A stretch of 64,000 nucleotides of DNA from CBDEFX01 sp965237635 (GTDB taxonomy: Bacteria > Chloroflexota > Dehalococcoidia > Lucifugimonadales > CAUZJF01). The stretch lies in NCBI GenBank assembly GCA_965237635.1, contig CBDEFX010000001.1:930001-994000 (forward strand), read 5' to 3'. Position numbers and translations under genes: made by a program. The notes under the pieces are model-generated. The model was given only the letters and a program-made list of their open reading frames with translations, searched no databases and had not been told where the DNA came from. The stretch's first letter is position 1. Every line of letters starts with the position of its first letter. Positions 59,103-64,000 of the stretch are shown here, piece after piece.

Positions 59103-60782
59103 GAGCCTGTCCCATAAAGGCGTTGTGTCCGGCCACAAGAAGCCCATCCACGCGTTCGAATCTGCAGATCTGGCGGGCCTAGTGAGTCTGAGCAAGTAAT
59201 GGCTGCGGGAACGATAGCAGCCTGGTCCATCGAAAGGCTGAGAATGCGGTGGATCTCGGGCGCCGGCTCGAACTGGTCGTGGTGCGGGTACGCCATATGC
59301 GCCAGAGGGTGCGCAGGTTAAACGTTGTGGCCAACAAAGCCCATTCAGCCGCGACGTTGGCACTGCCCCGCAACAAGAATCTACGTGCCCCCCGTTGCTC
59401 TTTGAGGATCCCGAAGACGGGTTCGACTAGCTGCTTTCTGTGCTTGTAGGCTTGTTTGGCTTGGTCAGTGGACATCCAGATCCGATGACGACGCAGAGCA
59501 ACTTCGTGAGGCCCTATTTCCAGGCCACGTCCATGACGGCCGTCCCTGGTACAGACCCCGAAGGCAGGGCACACCCGGCAGATGGCCCCAGAGGCTCGGT
59601 ACACTCGCATGAGTGTACCCCTGGTGCGCTTGAAACGGGTAAAGGGCAGTCTTTGGCCTTGGGGGCAGCCATAGCTGTCGCTCCGATCGTCGTAGGTAAA
59701 GCGGTCCTTGTGATACGGGTGCTCCAATGCCTGTCGTTGTGCCTCCGGCATTACCACCTGTTGGCCTCTACGGACGCATTCATCCAGGTTGTTCCCAGAG
59801 TGATAACCACCGTCGGCCAACGTCATATGCGTTCTGGTACCTGTCATCTCCTCTGCCTGTTCCAGCATCGGAGCCAGTTGAGCATAGTCATGAGGTTCAT
59901 CGACCACATCGGCTGCGGTGATGAACATACCGGTCACTCCCAAGGAAGCCTCTACAGGCGAGACCATCGCCTGGGCGTTGTAGCCGGGCACGATATCTTG
60001 ACCACTCTTTATCAGCCGAGCGTCTTTGTCAGTGAGGTTGATGCGCTCTTGCTCCTCTTGGCCCGCAAGCTCGTCCATCGCTTGTCGTATCTGCTCTCTC
60101 AGGGTCTCGTTGTCGGCCAGCTCCTGTGGCAAGTGTGCAGGGACAGCATCCTCTCCCGCCTCGTTCTGAGCCACAAGGTCGCTTATTGCACCTTCCAGCC
60201 GGTCCAACAGCCGGCGCAATCCCTCGGCATCGTAGGTCCTATCCTTTGCTGCATTCACACCGACCTTCGTACCGTCTACTGCTTGCACCGCCAGGTCAAC
60301 CAAGCCCATCGTCACCGCCATACGCACCGTACGCTTGAACAACTTCCTGATAGCTTGACGATGTCCTTTGTAGAACCTCCACAAGGTGTTGTGGTCCGGA
60401 TGCTGCCACCCTGTCAGCCAAAGATACGGTATCTGGTCCCGGCAAGCCGCCTCCAGCTTGCGGCACGAGCGTGCCCCCGTCATGAAGCCGTACAGCCATA
60501 CGCTCAGCAGCGCGCGAGGATGGTACGCCGGTGCTCCCAAAGACTCCCCATCTATCTCAACACCAAGGTCAGCCCATCCGCGCCGGTCCAACGCGTCTAC
60601 GAACTCAGCAACAAATCTTGCCGGATGGTCAGGGGGAACCAGCTCGTCAAGCGTTGGCGGCAACATCCACATCTGCTCTCGGCCCATCGCTCGAAGTGGT
60701 ATCGACTTCACCCCCTAAGTCGGTCTGACTCCAATGAGTGTACACTCCGTCAAACCCATCGCTCGACTTATGAGACAGGCTC
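59103..60782 (-). mobile_element. IS1182-family insertion sequence, copy 2
   Basis: 1680 bp, the same length as the copy at 9605, with the same ends and flanked by GAAC (59099-59102 and 60783-60786). About four base differences to copy 1 are visible over the whole length. Confidence 0.93.
59179..60711 (-). CDS. IS1182-family DDE transposase
   Basis: 510 residues, differing from the other copy only at WMLPPTL, KVGVNAA and INLTDKD. The catalytic motifs are identical to those given for 9681-11213. It is in the same orientation as the uracil-DNA glycosylase gene it splits. Confidence 0.93.
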   Translation of the reverse strand: MKSIPLRAMGREQMWMLPPTLDELVPPDHPARFVAEFVDALDRRGWADLGVEIDGESLGAPAYHPRALLSVWLYGFMTGARSCRKLEAACRDQIPYLWLTGWQHPDHNTLWRFYKGHRQAIRKLFKRTVRMAVTMGLVDLAVQAVDGTKVGVNAAKDRTYDAEGLRRLLDRLEGAISDLVAQNEAGEDAVPAHLPQELADNETLREQIRQAMDELAGQEEQERINLTDKDARLIKSGQDIVPGYNAQAMVSPVEASLGVTGMFITAADVVDEPHDYAQLAPMLEQAEEMTGTRTHMTLADGGYHSGNNLDECVRRGQQVVMPEAQRQALEHPYHKDRFTYDDRSDSYGCPQGQRLPFTRFKRTRGTLMRVYRASGAICRVCPAFGVCTRDGRHGRGLEIGPHEVALRRHRIWMSTDQAKQAYKHRKQLVEPVFGILKEQRGARRFLLRGSANVAAEWALLATTFNLRTLWRIWRTRTTTSSSRRPRSTAFSAFRWTRLLSFPQPLLAQTH

Positions 60783-61170
60783 GAACAGGCGCCCCTGCTG
60801 GTCCTCATGGAACCCGGGGCCCTCGCCAATGAACACAATGTCGGCGGTCCGGGACCCTTCCCCGGGGACAGCCTTCGTCCGCTTGGTTGACAGGGAGCAC
60901 AGCGTACAGAAAAGGACCTGCTCGACCAGAGTGTCGAAATCGGACATGGGCGTCCTCGCGGCGGGGCGATGGGTTTCCCCATCGTAACAGCCGGTCGGGG
61001 ACGCGTCAATCGAAATTTGCGGGCGTTTTCAGACGCCGCGAGTCACCTCCGCGCGGCAGGAATGTTCGAATCCAGTTGGTTGCACAAGCTGGCTCGCCGC
61101 TCATCACTGAGCTCGAAACTCATTGTCTGCCAAACAGGTGACCGGATTTTCGCGGTACACAATCTCAGTC

Positions 61171-61209
61171 AAAAAACGAGGCAGATGTGATCTCGGACCA
61201 CGTCTGCCT
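61171..61209 (-). terminator. Terminator of the RRM protein gene
   Basis: Minus strand AGGCAGA...TCTGCCT followed by CGTTTTTTGACTG: a 7-bp stem extended by partial inner pairing, and a T6 run. It lies 90 bases past the RRM gene's stop. Confidence 0.8.
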
Positions 61210-61225
61210 TGTGTTTGATGCTGCG

Positions 61226-61282
61226 GACCTGGCCGCCCGCTCATGGGCTCCGCTTCTAACTGGAGAGCGGTGCGGCCAGGTC
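61226..61282. other. Large GC-rich stem-loop at the 3' end of the RRM gene
   Basis: GACCTGGCCGC (61226-61236) pairs perfectly with GCGGCCAGGTC (61272-61282); an inner stem CCGCT...AGCGG is also possible. It sits between the RRM stop codon and the terminator, so it is part of that mRNA's 3' region. Confidence 0.6.
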
Positions 61283-61298
61283 TTGATGGTGTGCTAGT

Positions 61299-61616
61299 TT
61301 ACCAGCGGCCGCCACCACCGCCACCACCGCCACCGCCGCCGCCGCCAAAGCCCCCTCGAGAACCGCCCCGGTCCTCTTTCGGTCGGGCCTCGTTCACTGT
61401 CAGGTCGCGGCCGTTCAAGCTGGTGCCGTTCAGTGCCGCGATGGCGGCCCGGGCTTGCGTTTCGTCGCCCATCTCCACGAACCCGAATCCACGTGACCTA
61501 CCCGTTTCGCGGTCCGTGATGATTCTGGCAGAGGTTACCTCACCATGGGCGGCGAAGGCTGTCTGCAAACTGGTCTCGGTCTCGTCAAACGAAAGGTTAC
61601 CTACATAAATGTTCAC
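61299..61616 (-). CDS. RRM RNA-binding protein with glycine-rich tail
   Basis: 105 residues, a single RNA-recognition motif: RNP2 NIYVGNL (2-8), RNP1 RGFGFVEM (42-49). Then a tail of RGGSRGGF and a run of 13 glycines ending GGRW. This resembles cyanobacterial Rbp proteins induced by cold. It starts at GTG 61616 with AAGGAG 6 bases upstream. It probably binds single-stranded RNA. The mRNA ends with a strong hairpin and terminator. Confidence 0.93.
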   Translation of the reverse strand: MNIYVGNLSFDETETSLQTAFAAHGEVTSARIITDRETGRSRGFGFVEMGDETQARAAIAALNGTSLNGRDLTVNEARPKEDRGGSRGGFGGGGGGGGGGGGGRW

Positions 61617-62044
61617 GCAACGCTCCTTGTGTGTTGGATCTCCTCATCAACGGCAGCGTCGCATGCGAAACGAGAGCTAAGAGAACAAAGCTGGAGAAAC
61701 GCAGAAGCGGAACGATTTTGCCTCTTGATAACGGAGTCACAACTAGTGTAACACGTTTCTTCCGTGAAAGGTATTTTTATGCGTGAGTTGCTACTGGCCC
61801 TTTGCTCGGCACTTGACTCTGTGCTCGACTAGGTCCAATGAGGCGGCCCTTCTATCGCCCGGTCCTGTTTCCCACTGAGGCCGGGTTTTGTGAGCTCGAT
61901 GGGATGTGAAGGCGTTCGTGAGTGGTACTGCCCTGGCTCTCGTCGAGGACGGCGCGTTGCTTGGGTCCAGCAGCTCGATATAGGGAATTCGGTTAGAATA
62001 TTTTCAAGCTACCCAAATCGTAGAACGGAATCCTGAGGGGAATC
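61617..62044. other. Gap between RRM and SEC-C genes
   Basis: No gene is seen. It contains a possible minus-strand -10 (TACACT about 61751) for the RRM gene and one copy of the 110-bp imperfect repeat (61884-61990). Confidence 0.5.
61884..61990. repeat. 110-bp imperfect dispersed repeat, copy 2
   Basis: It runs from GGGTTTTGTGAGCTCGAT to GATATAGGGAATTC and pairs with 37863-37972. It encodes the same ALVEDGALLGS string, followed here by a stop codon. Confidence 0.5.
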
Positions 62045-62233
62045 GTGGTAATAGGGAAGGAACGTACCACCTGGCATGAGGGCCATGGATCGGCCTGCAC
62101 CTGTGCCAAGTGTGCGACGCGGGCGGCGGAGCAACGCCGGTTTGATCTTGCAACCCACGGCCGTAAGGTGGGGCGCAACGAAAAGTGCCCGTGCGGTAAC
62201 GGCAAGAAGTACAAGAAGTGCCACGGCGGTTAG
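62045..62233 (+). CDS. Small SEC-C motif protein
   Basis: 62 residues from GTG 62045 (GAGGGGA upstream). The C-terminus is a canonical SEC-C zinc motif, EKCPCGNGKKYKKCHGG, as at the end of SecA. A second Cys pair (CTCAKC, about 18-23) lies earlier. It may bind ribosomes or nucleic acid like other free SEC-C proteins. Confidence 0.85.
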   Translation: MVIGKERTTWHEGHGSACTCAKCATRAAEQRRFDLATHGRKVGRNEKCPCGNGKKYKKCHGG

Positions 62234-62264
62234 CCATCTCCCAGCAACATATTCCTGGTCAACT

Positions 62265-62927
62265 TTGAAGCCGACGAAGACGCTGGCGACCGCCATCACG
62301 CCTGATGGCAACCGCTTTGAGCTGCAGCACCACGACGGCAACTACGTCATTCGCGCCGACGGCCACGACGTCATGACCAGCTATTCGCACGGCTCAGAGG
62401 ATGCGATGATGTCGCTCGCCTGCCCTAGGCCACGCCGGGACGCCTGCGTCCTGATCGGCGGCCTCGGGATGGGCTACACCCTTGCTGCGACGCTTGATCT
62501 CCTGCCGCCCGGGGGCTCCGTCGTGGTCAGCGAGCTAGTCCCGGAGGTGGTCGAGTGGAACCGAGGACCGCTTGGGCCACTGGCCGGCCGTCCTCTCGAC
62601 GACCCACGCACGGACCTCGTCGTGGGCGACGTCGCCGACGTCATCCGGGACAGCAAGTCGCGCTTCGACGCGGTCTTGCTAGACGTGGACAACAGCCCCG
62701 ATTCGGTCACGTTGGCGCGCAACTCACGCCTCTACACGCCGGAAGGGCTCGATAGAGCACGCATCTCCCTGCGGCCATGCGGCGCGCTTGCGATATGGTC
62801 GGCAGGCACAAAGCGGACCTTCGAGCGCAAGCTTCGCGCAGCCGGCTTCACCGCTTCTACACACGCCGTCAGAGGGCGCGGCAAGCGCGGCGGACACTAT
62901 TCCATCTCAGTGGGACGGCGTCGCTAG
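62265..62927 (+). CDS. Spermidine synthase-like methyltransferase-fold protein
   Basis: About 220 residues from TTG 62265. The Rossmann core has VLIGGLGMGYTLAATLDLLP, VVVSELVPEVVEWN, DLVVGDVADVIRD and FDAVLLDVDN, as in the polyamine-synthase superfamily. The N-terminal beta hairpin domain is short, and catalytic assignment to spermidine synthesis is not supported. The start is uncertain because no strong ribosome-binding site is visible; the frame is open upstream through the SEC-C gene. Confidence 0.7.
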   Translation: MKPTKTLATAITPDGNRFELQHHDGNYVIRADGHDVMTSYSHGSEDAMMSLACPRPRRDACVLIGGLGMGYTLAATLDLLPPGGSVVVSELVPEVVEWNRGPLGPLAGRPLDDPRTDLVVGDVADVIRDSKSRFDAVLLDVDNSPDSVTLARNSRLYTPEGLDRARISLRPCGALAIWSAGTKRTFERKLRAAGFTASTHAVRGRGKRGGHYSISVGRRR

Positions 62928-63036
62928 CACCAGCTCGTGCCCACAGACCCCCTAGGAGCGGCTCTCGCCGCGCCCTCAGTTGAATGGGTTCGCGTTCTCT
63001 TCCCTCTAGGCTCAGCCTTTTCGCTCGGTTGTCGGA

Positions 63037-63853
63037 TTATGAAAGCGCGTTCTGGAGTGTTTCGCGGTTTCGCCATAGCCACGCACCGGTACGGGCCCGC
63101 CAGGTCAACCCCCAGATCAAAGGGAATCCATCCGGCTTTGGGTCGTTGAAATCGGGACCGACGTCGAACTCGTCGGCCTGTTCCGCGGTATCGTGAGCCA
63201 CATACTCGATAATCCGGTCGACGAACCCGCGCCTCTGCTTTGCCGAGAGGCCGTAGGCGTCCACCACGGCCCGGAGCTGACGGGCGCGGTCTGCCAGAGG
63301 CAGCAGGCCTTCCAGCTCTGCGACGTCGTCACCGTAGAGCTTGGCGTTGAGCCAGCAGGCTTGTGCGAGCTCGACCAGAGGGTCAACAGGGCCGGCCGTC
63401 TCCCAATCGATCAGGGCCATCGGGAGACCGTTGCGCGTCACGATGTTCCAGGCGGCTACATCGCAGTGGCCGATGACTCGGCGTATGCCACCGAGGCCGC
63501 GACCGAACCAGGGTGGTCATATGGCGTCAGGCGGCGGCCGGTAGGACGCAGTAGCCTTGTGCAGCTCCCGCAGCAGCTCACCAACCCCGGCTGCCCCTTC
63601 CAACGTCCAAGGTCCAGGCTGTGTGAATTCGCCTTCAATGTAGCTGAGAGTTTCTCTCCCGTCCGGAGCGAATCCCGAGCCTACCACCCGAGGAGACCCG
63701 GCAAAGCCGACCTCCTCCAGGTGACGTAGCAGGAAGTGAACAGTGGGGAGTCCATGAGCCAGCTGAACGGAGGATCACTTGGCCGCGCCTTTGGACGCCG
63801 CTGCTGCTTGCGCCTCTCGGTCTCAGCACGACCTCTTCGTCCTGGGAAGTCAT
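63037..63853 (-). pseudogene. Broken aminoglycoside-phosphotransferase-family gene
   Basis: From ATG 63853 the frame reads MTSQDEEVVLRPRGASSSGV...RSAGSWTP, then shifts at a C4 run (63748-63745) to TVHFLLRHLEEVGFAGSPRV + VGSGFAPDG. It meets TGA at 63519-63517 (where the family has Trp before PWF), and continues VIGHCDVAAWNIVTRNG, ALIDWETAGP and the helical C-terminus. The catalytic Asp (HCD) and metal Asp (IDWE) are retained. So there are two lesions: a +1 shift and a nonsense codon. It lies next to an IS1380 end. Confidence 0.82.
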
Positions 63854-63887
63854 CTGGGGACTCTCGCTTGGGCCAGTTGAGATACTC

Positions 63888-64000
63888 CTAAGCCCGAATC
63901 CACCGAAGGAGGGCATCGGGTTAGCGTCCTGAGGCGGCAAGAAGGTGCTCCTGTGCTTCTGGGATAATGGTTGAGTAGCAAAAAAACGGCCCCGGAAAAG
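63888..64000 (+). mobile_element. IS1380 copy entering from the right edge (partial)
   Basis: It begins CTAAGCCCGAATCCACCGAA and matches the complement of 24650-24762 nearly base for base, ending at the window edge in CCCCGGAAAAG, just before the transposase ribosome-binding site. The transposase should follow outside the window on the plus strand. Confidence 0.85.

Larger units (their letters stand above)
58673..60947 (-). pseudogene. Type-4 uracil-DNA glycosylase interrupted by IS1182
   Basis: Joining 60947-60783 to 59098-58673 restores a 196-residue family-4 enzyme, which has an iron-sulfur cluster and removes uracil from DNA. N-part: LFCTLCSLSTKRTKAVPGEG and IVFIGEGPGFHEDQQGRLF; C-part: VGPAGHLLDDLLASIGL, CRTPNNRDPLPGEIEAC and YPIYHPAAALHNP. 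The four cluster cysteines (CTLC, KCRT, EAC) and the catalytic motifs GEGPG and HPAA are present. The 4-bp duplication GAAC flanks the element in the middle of motif QGRLF-VGPAG. Confidence 0.92.
60948..61298. other. Gap with two large hairpins, no gene seen
   Basis: The right part holds the terminator at 61171-61209 and a stem at 61226-61282. The left part (60948-61170) shows no recognisable gene; very short frames on either strand lack support. Confidence 0.5.

Noticed and set aside
60948..61170. Small proteins in the gap right of the uracil-DNA glycosylase gene
   Set aside because: Frames of 26-42 codons exist on both strands, but none has a recognisable family or a clearly better ribosome-binding site than chance.
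63517..63519. Alternative genetic code (TGA read as Trp)
   Set aside because: Several intact genes in the window end in TGA at the family-typical position, and the same gene also carries a frameshift.

Overview
The window reads as about 64 kb of a high-GC bacterial chromosome, most likely from an aerobic member of the Chloroflexota (Dehalococcoidia or a relative). The phylum call is an inference. It rests on the gene set: a DUF3090 + SCO1664-family pair, a caa3-type oxidase cluster with CtaG, a fused AccD-AccA, RNase J beside FtsK, an EF-Ts of only 167 residues, a DUF5679 mini-protein and a malate synthase-like protein. No 16S gene is present to confirm it.

Layout. 0-3 kb: rpsB, tsf and pyrH on the minus strand, with a 165-bp miniature transposon between rpsB and tsf. 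3-6 kb: rpsO-pnp, followed by an array of short repeats. 6-11 kb: diaminopimelate/lysine genes dapB, asd and dapA, then an IS1182-type element sitting in the centre of a palindromic repeat. 11-17 kb: purA, a divergent malate synthase homologue, a compact minus-strand operon (NYN nuclease, OLD-like ATPase, small TOPRIM-like protein) and a metallo-beta-lactamase-fold hydrolase. 17.5-27 kb: a CAT-anticodon tRNA, a DUF5679 protein, aspS, a D-aminoacylase, a 3-hydroxyacyl-CoA dehydrogenase, an IS1380-type element, thrS and infC-rpmI-rplT. 28-36 kb: a complete minus-strand cytochrome oxidase operon (ctaA, ctaB, ctaC, ctaD, ctaE, subunit IV, ctaG, small membrane protein, sco). 36-43 kb: tRNA-Lys, a NUDIX gene, then a decayed, IS-rich stretch. 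42-50 kb: larE/larB, a phosphonoacetate hydrolase-like gene, DUF3090-SCO1664, a methionine aminopeptidase gene split by IS256, and an inositol monophosphatase. 50-64 kb: leuD, accDA, ftsK, rnj, a methyltransferase, a uracil-DNA glycosylase gene split by IS1182, an RRM protein, a SEC-C protein, a spermidine synthase-like protein, a broken phosphotransferase and the edge of another IS1380 copy.

Main theme: recent transposition. Five complete IS elements (IS1182 x2, IS1380, IS66, IS256-2) have readable ends, most with target duplications, and a second IS256 copy is bounded by inverted repeats but lacks a duplication. Three conserved genes (map, a type-4 uracil-DNA glycosylase, a CHRD-domain protein) are cut by insertions whose duplications allow exact reconstruction. 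The lone-duplication-free IS256 copy joins the 5' end of a short-chain dehydrogenase gene to the 3' end of a cold-shock-like gene, which implies a deletion. There are also two copies of a 165-bp MITE, a dispersed GC-rich palindrome family, and solo IS ends.

Best candidate for an undescribed system: the NYN / OLD-like ATPase / mini-TOPRIM operon at 14474-16594. Other points worth checking are an infC gene whose only well-placed start is ATA, an asd leader with competing helices, and a 14-nt G tract in the untranslated leader of the inositol monophosphatase gene.
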